From positions 110,755,700 to 110,819,699 of the forward strand of contig OV050033.1 in assembly GCA_920105625.2 (NCBI GenBank): DNA of 64,000 nucleotides, in the 5' to 3' direction. The notes below the pieces were generated by a model. That model did no database searches. It was given only the letters and a program-made list of their open reading frames with translations, and was not told the origin of the DNA. A program made the translations under genes and the position numbers. This DNA comes from Clusia tigrina (taxonomy: Eukaryota; Arthropoda; Insecta; Diptera; Clusiidae). How positions within the stretch are numbered: position 1 is the stretch's first letter; each line of letters opens with the position of its first letter. Of the stretch, positions 13,500-26,700 are shown piece after piece.

Positions 13500-16400
13500 G
13501 TCCCAAATCAGACACTGATAAAACTTCAAATGGCCCTAACTTCTATACGGTACGTCCTACACCCATCAAAGTTTGCAACATATAAATGCTTGTAACTTTT
13601 TACTGGACGTCATAAAACCTTGAAATTTTGTAACAATAAAGTACTCGAGCCTCTTGTCAATTTAAGCTATCGCTCAAAGCTATGCTACCCTTGAGTCCCA
13701 AATCAAACACTGATAAAACTTCAAATGGCCCTAACTTCTATATGGTACGTCCTACACCTATCAAAGGTTGCAACATATAAATGCTTGTAACTTTTTACTA
13801 GAGCGTCATAAAACCTTGAAATTTTGTAACAATAAAGTACTCGAGCCTCTTGTCAATTTAAGCTATCGCTCAAAGCTATGCTACCCTTGGGTCCCAAATC
13901 AAACACTGATAAAACTTCAAATGTCCCTAACTTCTATACGGTACGTCGTACACCTATCAAAGTTTGCAAGATACAAATGCTTGCAACTTTTTACTGGAGC
14001 GTCATGAAACCTTGAAATTTTGTAACAATAAAGTACTCGAGCCTCTTGTCAATTTAAGCTATCGCTCAAAGTTATGCTACTCTTGAGTCCCACGTCAAAC
14101 ACTGATAAAACTTCAAATGGCCCTAACTTCTATACGGTACGTCCTACAACTATCAAAGTTTGCAACATACAAATGCCTGTAACTTTTTACTGGAGCGTCA
14201 TAAAACCTTGAAATTTTGTAACAATAAAGTACTCGAGCCTATTGTCAATTTAAGTTATCGCTCAAAGCTATGCTACCCTTGAGTCCCAAATCAAACACTG
14301 ATAATACTCCAAATGGCCCTAACTTCTATACGGTACGTCCTACAACTATCAAAGTTTGCAACATACAAATGCTTGCAACTTTTAACTGGAGCGTCATAAA
14401 ACCTTGAAATTTTGTAACAATAAAGTACTCGAGCCTCTTGTCTATTTAAGCTATCGCTCAAAGCTATGCTACCCGTGAGTCCCAAATCAAACACTGATAA
14501 ATCTTCAAATGGCCCTAACTTCTATACGGTACGTCCTACACCTATCAAAGTTTGCAACATACAAATGCTTGTAACTTTTTACTGGAGCGTCATAAAACCT
14601 TGAAATTTTGTAACAATAAAGTACTCGAGCCTCTTGTCAATTCAAGCTATCGCTCAAAGCTATACTACCCGTGAGTCCCAAATCAAACACTGATAAATCT
14701 TCAAATGGCCCTAACTTCTATACGGTACGTCCTACACCTATCAAAGTTTGCAACATACAAATGCTTGTACCTTTTTACTGGAGCGTCATAAAACCTTGAA
14801 ATTTTGTAACAATAAAGTACTCGAGCCTCTTGTCAATATAAGCTATCGCTCAAAGCTATTCTACCCTTGAGACCCAAATCAATCACTGATAAAACTTCAA
14901 ATGGCCCTAACTTCTATACAGTACGTCATACATCTATCAAAGTTTGCAACATACAAATGCTTGTAATTTTTTAATGGAGCGTCATAAGACCTTGAAATTT
15001 TGTAACAATAAAGTACTCGAGCCTCTTGTCAATTTAAGTTATCGCTCAAAGCTATGCTACCCTTGAGTCCCAAATCAAACACTGATAATACTCCAAATGG
15101 CCCTAACTTCTATACGGTACGTCCTACAACTATCAAAGTTTGCAACATACAAATGCTTGCAACTTTTTACTGGAGCGTCATAAAACCTTGAAATTTTGTA
15201 ACAATAAAGTACTCGAGCCTCTTGTCTATTTAAGCTATCGCTCAAAGCTATGCTACCCGTGAGTCCTAAATCAAACACTGATAAATCTTCAAATGGCCCT
15301 AACTTCTATACGGTACGTCCTAAACCTATCAAAGTTTGCAACATACAAATGCTTGTAACTTTTTACTGGAGCGTCATAAAACCTTGAAATTTTGTAACAA
15401 TAAAGTACTCGAGCCTCTTGTCAATTCAAGCTATCGCTCAAAGCTATACTACCCGTGAGTCCCAAATCAAACACTGATAAATCTTCAAATGGCCCTAACT
15501 TCTATACGGTACGTCCTACACCTATCAAAGTTTGCAACATACAAATGCTTGTACCTTTTTACTGGAGCGTCATAAAACCTTGAAATTTTGTAACAATAAA
15601 GTACTCGAGCCTCTTGTCAATTTAAGTTATCGCTCAAAGCTATGCTACCCTTGAGTCCCAAATCAAACACTGATAATACTCCAAATGGCCCTAACTTCTA
15701 TACGGTACGTCCTACAACTATCAAAGTTTGCAACATACAAATGCTTGCAACTTTTTACTGGAGCGTCATAAAACCTTGAAATTTTGTAACAATAAAGTAC
15801 TCGAGCCTCTTGTCAATATAAGCTATCGCTCAAAGCTATTCTACCCTTGAGACCCAAATCAATCACTGATAAAACTTCAAATGGCCCTAACTTCTATACA
15901 GTACGTCATACACCTATCAAAGTTTGCAACATACAAATGCTTGTAACTTTTTACTGGAGCGTCATAAGACCTTGAAATTTTGTAACAATAAAGTACTCGA
16001 GACTCTTGTCAATTTAAGCTATCGCTCAAAGCTATGCTACCCTTGAGTCCCAAATCAAACACTGATAAAACTTCAAATGGCCCTAACTTCTATACGGTAC
16101 GTCGTACACCTATCAAAGTTTGCAACATACAAATGCTTGCAACTTTTTACTGGAGCGTCATAAAACCTTGAAATTTTGTAACAATAAAGTACTCGAGCCT
16201 CTTGTCAATTTGAGTTATCGCTCAAAGCTATGCTACCCTTGAGACCCAAAGCAATCACTGATAAAACTTCAAATGGCCCTAACTTCTATACAGTACGTCC
16301 TACACCTATCAAAGTTTACAACATACAAATGCTTGTAACTTTTTACTGGAGCGTCATAAAACCTTGAAATTTTGTAACAATAAAGTACTCGAGCCTCTTG

Positions 16401-19400
16401 TCAATTTAAGCTATCGCTCAAAGCTATGCTACCCGTGAGTCCCAAATCAGACACTGATAAAACTTCAAATGGCCCTAACTTCTATACGGTACGTCCTACA
16501 CCTATCAAAGTTTGCAACATATAAATGCTTGCAACTTTTTACTGGAGCGTCATAAAACCTTGAAATTTTGTAACAATAAAGTATTCGAGCCTCTTGTCAA
16601 TTTAAGTTATCGCTCAAAGCTATGCTACCCTTGAGTCCCAAATCAAACACTGATAAAACTTCAAATCGCCCTGACTTCTATACGGAACGTCATACACCTC
16701 TCAAAGTTTGCAACATACAAATGCTTGTAACTTTTTACTGGACGTCATAAAACCTTGAAATTTTGTAACAATAAAGTACTCGAGCCTCTTGTCAATTTAA
16801 GCTATCGCTCAAAGCTATGCTACCCTTGAGTCCCAAATCAAACACTGATAAAACTTCAAATGGCCCTAACTTCTATATGGTACGTCCTACACCTATCAAA
16901 GGTTGCAACATATAAATGCTTGTAACTTTTTACTAGAGCGTCATAAAACCTTGAAATTTTGTAACAATAAAGTACTCGAGCCTCTTGTCAATTTAAGCTA
17001 TCGCTCAAAGCTATGCTACCCTTGGGTCCCAAATCAAACACTGATAAAACTTCAAATGTCCCTAACTTCTATACGGTACGTCGTACACATATTAAAGTTT
17101 GCAAGATACAAATGCTTGCAACTTTTTACTGGAGCGTCATGAAACCTTGAAATTTTGTAACAATAAAGTACTCGAGCCTCTTGTCAATTTAAGCTATCGC
17201 TCAAAGTTATGCTACTCTTGAGTCCCACGTCAAACACTGATAAAACTTCAAATGGCCCTAACTTCTATACGGTACGTCCTACAACTATCAAAGTTTGCAA
17301 CATACAAATGCCTGTAACTTTTTACTGGAGCGTCATAAAACCTTGAAATTTTGTAACAATAAAGTACTCGAGCCTCTTGTCAATTTAAGTTATCGCTCAA
17401 AGCTATGCTACCCTTGAGTCCCAAATCAAACACTGATAAAACTTCAAATCGCCCTGACTTCTATACGGAACGTCATACACCTCTCAAAGTTTGCAACATA
17501 CAAATGCTTGTAACTTTTTACTGGACGTCATAAAACCTTGAAATTTTGTAACAATAAAGTACTCGAGCCTCTTGTCAATTTAAGCTATCGCTCAAAGCTA
17601 TGCTACCCTTGAGTCCCAAATCAAACACTGATAAAACTTCAAATGGCCCTAACTTCTATATGGTACGTCCTACACCTATCAAAGGTTGCAACATATAAAT
17701 GCTTGTAACTTTTTACTAGAGCGTCATAAAACCTTGAAATTTTGTAACAATAAAGTACTCGAGCCTCTTGTCAATTTAAGCTATCGCTCAAAGCTATGCT
17801 ACCCTTGGGTCCCAAATCAAACACTGATAAAACTTCAAATGTCCCTAACTTCTATACGGTACGTCGTACACCTATTAAAGTTTGCAAGATACAAATGCTT
17901 GCAACTGTTTACTGGAGCGTCATGAAACCTTGAAATTTTGTAACAATAAAGTACTCGAGCCTCTTGTCAATTTAAGCTATCGCTCAAAGTTATGCTACTC
18001 TTGAGTCCCACGTCAAACACTGATAAAACTTCAAATGGCCCTAACTTCTATACGGTACGTCCTACAACTATCAAAGTTTGCAACATACAAATGCCTGTAA
18101 CTTTTTACTGGAGCGTCATAAAACCTTGAAATTTTGTAACAATAAAGTACTCGAGCCTCTTGTCAATTTAAGTTATCGCTCAAAGCTATGCTACCCTTGA
18201 GTCCCAAATCAAACACTGATAATACTCCAAATGGCCCTAACTTCTATACGGTACGTCCTACAACTATCAAAGTTTGCAACATACAAATGCTTGCAACTTT
18301 TAACTGGAGCGTCATAAAACCTTGAAATTTTGTAACAATAAAGTACTCGAGCCTCTTGTCTATTTAAGCTATCGCTCAAAGCTATGCTACCCGTGAGTCC
18401 CAAATCAAACACTGATAAATCTTCAAATGGCCCTAACTTCTATACGGTACGTCCTACACCTATCAAAGTTTGCAACATACAAATGCTTGTAACTTTTTAC
18501 TGGAGCGTCATAAAACCTTGAAATTTTGTAACAATAAAGTACTCGAGCCTCTTGTCAATTCAAGCTATCGCTCAAAGCTATACTACCCGTGAGTCCCAAA
18601 TCAAACACTGATAAATCTTCAAATGGCCCTAACTTCTATACGGTACGTCCTACACCTATCAAAGTTTGCAACATACAAATGCTTGCAACTTTTTACTGGA
18701 GCGTCATAAAACCTTGAAATTTTGTAACAATAAAGTACTCGAGCCTCTTGTCAATTTAAGTTATCGCTCAAAGCTATGCTACCCTTGAGACCCAAATCAA
18801 TCACTGATAAAACTTCAAATGGCCCTAACTTCTATACAGTACGTCCTACACCTATCAAAGTTTGCAACATACAAATGCTTGTAACTTTTTACTGGAGCGT
18901 CATAAAACCTTGAAATTTTGTAACAATAAAGTACTCGAGCCTCTTGTCAATTTAAGCTATCGCTCAAAGCTATGCTACCCGTGAGTCCCAAATCAGACAC
19001 TGATAAAACTTCAAATGGCCCTAACTTCTATACGGTACGTCCTACACCTATCAAAGTTTGCAACATACAAATGCTTGCAACTTTTTACTGGAGCGTCATA
19101 AAACCTTGAAATTTTGTAACAATAAAGTATTCGAGCCTCTTGTCAATTTAAGTTATCGCTCAAAGCTATGCTACCCTTGAGTCCCAAATCAAACACTGAT
19201 AATACTTCAAATCGCCCTGACTTCTATACGGAACGTCATACACCTCTCAAAGTTTGCAACATACAAATGCTTGTAACTTTTTACTGGACGTCATAAAACC
19301 TTGAAATTTTGTAACAATAAAGTACTCGAGCCTCTTGTCAATTTAAGCTATCGCTCAAAGCTATGCTACCCTTGAGTCCCAAATCAAACACTGATAAAAC

Positions 19401-19700
19401 TTCAAATGGCCCTAACTTCTATATGGTACGTCCTACACCTATCAAAGGTTGCAACATATAAATGCTTGTAACTTTTTACTAGAGCGTCATAAAACCTTGA
19501 AATTTTGTAACAATAAAGTACTCGAGCCTCTTGTCAATTTAAGCTATCGCTCAAAGCTATGCTACCCTTGGGTCCCAAATCAAACACTGATAAAACTTCA
19601 AATGGCCCTAACTTCTATACGGTACGTCCTACACCTATCAAAGTTTGCAACATACAAATGCTTGCAACTTTTTACTGGAGCGTCATAAAACCTTGAAATT
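13500..19700 (+). repeat. Satellite region built from repeated 4-monomer (783-784 bp) blocks
   Basis: One recognisable block ('ggttgcaacatataaatgc', then 'cccttgggtccc', then 'gagtcccacgtc') starts near 13768, 16903, 17686 and 19449, giving spacings of 3,135, 783 and 1,763 bp. Another block recurs at 14291, 15075 and 18209 (784 and 3,134 bp). These are multiples of 196, less 1-2 bp from the 'ggacgtc' one-base deletion. The pattern indicates repeated unequal exchange in units of whole monomers. Confidence 0.8.
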
Positions 19701-21123
19701 TTGTAACAATAAAGTACTCGAGCCTCTTGTCAATTTAAGCTATCGCTCAAAGTTATGCTACTCTTGAGTCCCACGTCAAACACTGATAAAACTTCAAATG
19801 GCCCTAACTTCTATACGGTACGTCCTACAACTATCAAAGTTTGCAACATACAAATGCCTGTAACTTTTTACTGGAGCGTCATAAAACCTTGAAATTTTGT
19901 AACAATAAAGTACTCGAGCCTCTTGTCAATTTAAGTTATCGCTCAAAGCTATGCTACCCTTGAGACCCAAATCAATTACTGATAAAACTTCAAATGTCCC
20001 TAACTTCTATACAGTACGTCCTACATCTATCAAAGTTTGCAACATACAAATGCTTGTAACTTTTTACTGGAGCGTCATAAAACCTTGAAATTTTGTAACA
20101 ATAAAGTACTCGAGCCTCTTGTCAATTTAAGCTATCGCTCAAAGCTATGCTACCCGTGAGTCCCAAATCAGACACTGATAAAACTTCAAATGGCCCTAAC
20201 TTCTATACGGTACATCCTACACCTATCAAAGTTTGCAACATACAAATGCTTGTAACTTTTTACTGGAACGTCATAAAACCTTGAAATTTTGTAACAATAA
20301 AGTACTCGAGCCTCTTGTCAATTTAAGCTATCGCTCAAAGCTATGCTACCCTTGACTCCCAAATCAATCACTGATAAAACTTCAAATGGCCCTAACTTCT
20401 GTACGGTACGTCCTACACCTATCAAAGTTTGCAACATACAAATGCTTGCAACTTTTTACTGGAGCGTCATAAAACCTTGAAATTTTGTAACAATAAAGTA
20501 TTCGAGCCTCTTGTCAATTTAAGTTATCGCTCAAAGCTATGCTACCCTTGAGTCCCAAATCAAACACTGATAATACTTCAAATCGCCCTGACTTCTATAC
20601 GGAACGTCATACACCTCTCAAAGTTTGCAACATACAAATGCTTGTAACTTTTTACAGGAGCGTCATAAAACCTTGAAATTTTGTAACAATAAAGTACTCG
20701 AGCCTCTTGTCAATTTAAGCTATCGCTCAAAGCTATGCTACCCTTGAGTCCCAAATCAAACACTGATAAAACTTCAAATGGCCCTAACTTCTATATGGTA
20801 CGTCCTACACCTATCAAAGGTTGCAACATATAAATGCTTGTAACTTTTTACTAGAGCGTCATAAAATCTTGAAATTTTGTAACAATAAAGTACACGAGCC
20901 TCTTGTCAATTTAAGCTATCGCTCAAAGCTATGCTACCCTTGAGTCCCAAATCAAACACTGATAAAATTTCAAATGGCCCTAACTTCTACACGGAACGTC
21001 ATACACCTCTCAAAGTTTGCAACATACAAATGCTTGTAACTTTTTACTGGAGCGTCATAAAACCTTGAAATTTTGTAACAATAAAGTACTCGAGCCTCTT
21101 GTCAATTTAAGCTATCGCTCAAA

Positions 21124-23789
21124 GTTATGCTACCCTTGAGTCCCAAATCAAACACTGATAAAACTTCAAATGGCCCTAATTTTTATATGGTACGTCCTAC
21201 ACCTATCAAAGTTTGCAAAAAACAAATGCTTGTAACTTTTTACTAATAAAGTACTCGAGCCTCTTGTTAATTTAAGCTATCGCTCAAAGCTATGCTACCC
21301 TTGAGTCCCAAATCAATCACTGATAAAACTTCAAATAGCCCAAACTTCTATACGGTACGTCCTACACCTATCAAAGTTTGCAACATACAAATGCTTGCAA
21401 CTTTTTACTGGAGCGTCATAAAACCTTGAAATTTTGTAACAATAAAGTACTCGAGCCTCTTGTCAATTTAAGCTATCGCTCAAAGCTATGCTACCCTTGA
21501 GCCCCAAATCAAACACTGATAAATCTTCAAATGGCCCTAACTTCTATACGGTACGTCCTACAACTATCAAAGTTTGCAACATACAAATAAATGCCTGTAG
21601 CTTTTTACTGGAGCGTCATAAAACCTTGAAATTTTGTAACAATAAAGTACTCGAGCCTCTTGTCCATTTAAGTTATCGCTCAAAGCTATGCTACCCTTGA
21701 GTGCCAAATCAAACACTGATAATACTTCAAATGGCCCTAACATCTATACGGTACGTCCTACACCTATCAAAGTTTGCAACATACAAATGCTTGTAACTTT
21801 TTACTGGAGCGTCATAAAACCTTGAAATTTTGTAACAATAAAGTACTCGAGCATCTTGTAATTTAAGCTATCGCTCAAAGCTATGCTACCCTTGAGTCCC
21901 AAATCAAACACTGATAAAACTTCAAATGCCCCTAACTTCTATACGGTACGTCCTACACCTATCAAAGTTTGCAACATACAAATGCTTGCAACTTTTTACT
22001 GGAGCGTCATAAAACCTTGAAATTTTGTAACAATAAAGTACTCGAGCCTCTTGTCAATTTAAGTTATCACTCAAAGCTATGATACCCTTGAGTACCAAAT
22101 CAAATACTGATAAAACTTCAAATGGCCCTAACTTCTATACGGTGCATCCTATACCTATCAAAGTTTGCAACATACAAATGCTTGTAACTTTTTACTGGAG
22201 CGTCATAAAACCTTGCAATTTTGTAACAATAAAGTACTCGAGCCTCTTGTCAATTTAACCTATCGCTCAAAGCTATGCTACCCTTGAGTCCCAAATCAAA
22301 CACTGATAAATCTTCAAATGGCCCTAATTGCTATACGGTACGTCCTACACCTATCAAAGTTTGCAACATACAAATGCTTGTAACTTTTTACTAATAAAGT
22401 ACTCGAGCCTCTTGTCAACTTAAGCTATCGCTCAAAGCTATGCTACCCTTGAGTCCCAAATCAATCACAGATAAAACTTCCAATGGCCCAAACTTCTATA
22501 CGGTACGTCCTACACCTATCAAAGTTTGCAACATACAAATGCTTGCAACTTTTTACTGGAGCGTCATAAAACCTTGAAATTTTGTAACAATAAAGTACTC
22601 GAGCCTCTTGTCAATTTAAGCTATCGCTCAAAGCTATGCTACCCTTGAATCTCAAATCAAACACTGATAAAATGGCCCTAACTTCTATACGGTACGTCCT
22701 ACAACTCTCAAAGTTTGCAACATACAAATGCCTGTAACTTTTTACTGGAGCGTCATAAAACCTTGAAATTTTGTAACAATAAAGTACTCGAGCCTCTTGT
22801 CAATTTAAGTTATCGCTCAAAGCTATGCTACCCTTGAGTCCCAAATCAAACACTGATAATACTTCAAATGGCCCTAACTTCTATACGGTACGTCCCACAC
22901 CTATCAAAGTTTGCAACATACAAATGCTTGTAACTTTTTACTGGAGCGTCATAAAACCTTGAAATTTAGTAACAATAAAGTACTCGAGCCTTTTGTCCAT
23001 TTAAGCTATCGCTCAAAGCTATGCTACCCTTGAGTCCCAAATCAAACACTGATAAAACTTCAAATGGCCCTAACTTCTATACGGTACGTCCTACGCCTAT
23101 CAAAGTTTGCAACATACAAATGCTTGCAACTTTTTACTGGAGCGTCATAAAACCTTGAAATTTTGTAACAATAAAGTACTCGAGCCTCTTGGCAATTTAA
23201 GCTATCGCTCAAAGCTATGCTACCCGTGAGTATCAAATCAAACACTGATAAATCTTCAAACGGCCCTAACTTCTATACGGTACGTCCTACACCTATCAAA
23301 GTTTGCAACATACAAATGCTTGTAACTTTTTACTGGAGCGTCATAAAACCTTGAAATTTTATAACAATAAAGTACTCGAGCGTCTTGTCAATTTAAGCTA
23401 TCGCTCAAAGCTATGCTACCCTTGAGTCCCAAATCAATCACTGATAAAACTTCAAATGGCCCTAACTTCTATACGGTACGTCCTACACCTATCAAAGTTT
23501 GCAACATACAAATGCTTGCAACTTTTTACTGGAGCGTCATAAAACCTTGAAATTTTGTAACAATAAAGAACTCGAGCCTCTTGTCAATTTAAGTTATCGC
23601 TCAAAGCTATGCTACCCTTGAGTCCCAAATCAAACACTGTTAATACTTCAAATGGCCCTGACTTCTATACGGAACGTCATACACCTCTCAAAGTTTGCAA
23701 CGTACAAATGCTTGTAACTTTTTACTTTAGCGTCATAAAACCTTGAAATTTTGTAACAATAAAGTACTCGAGCCTCTTGTCAATTTAAG
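21124..23789 (+). repeat. Second copy of the 7321-9786 block, with one extra monomer
   Basis: Same marker order as 7321-9786, but 200 bp longer between 21244 and 21703. It holds one additional monomer, which carries a 4-bp insertion ('acaaataaatgcc', about 21588), so 196 + 4 bp accounts for the shift in offset. Similarity fades after about 23790 and resumes near the 31-bp-deletion monomers (10115 and 24117), a mosaic pattern. Confidence 0.85.
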
Positions 23790-26700
23790 CTATCGCTCAA
23801 AGCTATGCTTCCCTTGAGTTCCAAATCAAACACTGATAAAACTTCAAATGGCCCTAACTTCTATATGGTACGTCCTACACCTATCAAAGGTTGCAACATA
23901 TAAATGCTTGTAACTTTTTACTAGAGCGTCATAAAATCTTGAAATTTTGTAACAATAAAGTACACGAGCCTCTTGTCAATTTAAGCTATCGCTCAAAGCT
24001 ATGCTACCCTTGAGTCCCAAATCAAACACTGATAAAACTTCAAATGGCCCTAATTTCTATACGGTACGTCCTACACCTATCAAAGTTTGCAACATACAAA
24101 TGCTTGTAATTTTTACTAATAAAGTACTCGAGCCTCTTGTCAATTAAAGCTATCGCTCAAAGCTATGCTACCCTTGAGTCCCAAATCAATCACTGATAAA
24201 ATGGCCCTAACTTCTATACGGTACGTCCTACACCTATCAAAGTTTGCAACATACAAATGCTTGCAACTTTTTACTGGAGCGTCATAAAACCTTGAAATTT
24301 TGTAACAATAAAGTACTCGAGCCTCTTGTCAATTTAAGCTATCGCTCAAAGCTATGCTACCCGTGAGTATCAAATCAAACACTGATAAATCTTCAAATGG
24401 CCCTAACTTCTATACGGTACGTCCTACAACTCTCAAAGTTTGCAACATACAAATGCCTGTAACTTTTTACTGGAGCGTCATAAAACCTTGAAATTTTGTA
24501 ACAATAAAGTACTCGAGCCTCTTGTCAATTTAAGTTATCGCTCAAATCTATGCTACCCTTGAGTCCCAAATCAAACACTGATAATACTTCAAATTGCCCA
24601 AACTTCTATACGGTACGTCCTACACCTATCAAAGTTTGCAACATACAAATGCTTGCAACTTTTTACTGGAGCGTCATAAAACCTTGAATTTGTGTAACAA
24701 TAAAGTACTCGAACCTCTTGTCAATTTAAGCTATCGCTCAAAGCTATGCTACCCTTGAATCTCAAATCAAACACTGATAAAATGGCCCTAACTTCTATAC
24801 GGTACGTCCTACACCTATCAAAGTTTGCAACATACAAATGCTTGCCACTTTTTACGGGAGAGCCATAAAACCATGAAATTTTGTAACAATAAAGTACTCG
24901 AGCCTCTTGTCAATTTAAGCTATCGTTCAAAGCTATGTTACCCTTGAGTCCCAAATCAAACACTGATAAAACTTCATATGGCCCTAACTTCTATACGGTA
25001 CGTCCTACACCTATCAAAGTTTGCAACATACAAATGCTTGCAACTTTTTACTGGAGCGTCATAAAACCTTGAAATTTTGTAACAATAAAGTACTCGAGCC
25101 TCTTGTCAATTTAAGTTATCGCTCAAAGCTATGCTACCCTTGAGTCCCAAATCAAACACTGATAATACTTCAAATTGCCCAAACTTCTATACGGTACGTC
25201 CTACACCTATCAAAGTTTGCAACATACAAATGCTTGCAACTTTTTACTGGAGCGTCATAAAACCTTGAATTTGTGTAACAATAAAGTACTCGAGCCTCTT
25301 GTCAATTTAAGCTATCGCTCAAAGCTATGCTACCCTTGAATCTCAAATCAAACACTGATAAAATGGCCCTAACTTCTATACGGTACGTCCTACGCCTATC
25401 AAAGTTTGCAACATACAAATGCTTGCAACTTTTTACTGGAGCGTCATAAAACCTTGAAATTTTGTAACAATAAAGTACTCGAGCCTCTTGTCAATTTAAG
25501 CTATCGCTCAAAGCTATGTTACCCTTGAGTCACAAATCAAACTCTGATAAAACTTCAAATGGCCCTAATTTCTATACGGTACGTCCTACACCTATCAAAG
25601 TTTGCAACATAAAAATGCTTGTAACTTTTTACTAATAAAGTACTCGAGCCTCTTGTCAATTTAAGCTATCGCTCAAAGCTTTGCTACCCTTCAGTCCCAA
25701 ATCAATTACTGATAAAACTTCAAATGGCCAAAACTTCTATACGGTACGTCCTACACATATCAAAATTTGCAACATACAAATGCTTGCAACTTTTTACTGC
25801 AGCGTCATAAAACCTTGAAATTTTGTAACAATAAAGTACTCGAGCCTCTTGTCAATTTAAGCTATCGCTCAAAGCTATGCTACCCTTGAATCTCAAATCA
25901 AACACTGATAAAATGGCCTTAACTTCTATACGGTACGTCCTACACCTATCAAAGTTTGCAACATACAAATGCTTGTAACTTTTTACTGGAGCGTCATAAA
26001 ACCTTGAAATTTTGTAACAATAAAGTACTCGAGTCTCTTGTCAATTTAAGCTATCGCTCAAAGCTATGCTACCCTTGAGTCCCAAATCAATCACTGATAA
26101 AACTTCAAATGGCCCTAACTTCTATACGGTACTTCCTTCACCTATCAAAGTTTGCAACATACAAATGCTTGTAACTTTTTACTGGAGCGTCATAAAACCT
26201 TGAAATTTTGTAACAAAAAAGTACTCGAGCCTCTTGTCAATTTAAGCTATCGCTCAAAGCTATGCTACCCTTGCGTCCCAAATCAAACACTGATAAAACT
26301 TCAAATGGCCCTAACTTCTATACGGTACGTCCTACGCCTATCAAAGTTTGCAACATACAAATGCTTGCAACTATTTACTGGAGCGTCATAAAACCTTGAA
26401 ATTTTTTTACAATAAAGTACTCGAGCCTCTTGTCAATTTAAGCTATCGCTCAAAGCTATGCTACCCGTGAGACCCAAATCAAACACTAATAAATCTTCAA
26501 ATGGCCCTAACTTCTATACGGTACGTCCTACACCTATCAAAGTTTGCAACATACAAATGCTTGTAACTTTTTACTGGAGCGTCATAAAACCTTGAAATTT
26601 TGTAACAATAAAGTACTCGAGCCTCTTGTCAATTTAAGCTATCGCTCAAAGCTATGCTACCCTTGAGTCCCAAATCAATCACTGATAAAACTTCAAATGG

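Larger units (their letters stand above)
5650..25700 (+). repeat. 31-bp-deleted satellite monomers (165 bp), eight copies
   Basis: In these monomers 'tttttact' joins directly to 'aataaagtac', dropping the 31 bp that normally include 'ggagcgtcataaaacc' through 'ttgtaac'. Junctions are at about 5708, 7441, 8389, 10115, 21244, 22392, 24117 and 25633. All eight lie in the left arm. Identical breakpoints indicate one founding deletion spread by block duplication. Confidence 0.93.
8640..25930 (+). repeat. 7-bp-deleted satellite monomers (189 bp), seven copies
   Basis: 'gataaaa' runs into 'tggccc', missing 'cttcaaa'. Copies are at about 8669, 10395, 22672, 24200, 24782, 25363 and 25913, all in the left arm. 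Six of the seven also carry the linked change 'gaatctcaaatc' at the monomer start. The deletion lies between short A-runs, consistent with replication slippage followed by spread. Confidence 0.9.

Noticed and set aside
13768..14007. 79-codon open frame repeated at 16903, 17686, 19449 and 26152
   Set aside because: It lies wholly inside the satellite, spans more than one monomer and recurs only because the repeat does. The 196-bp period shifts frame, and no protein family is recognisable.
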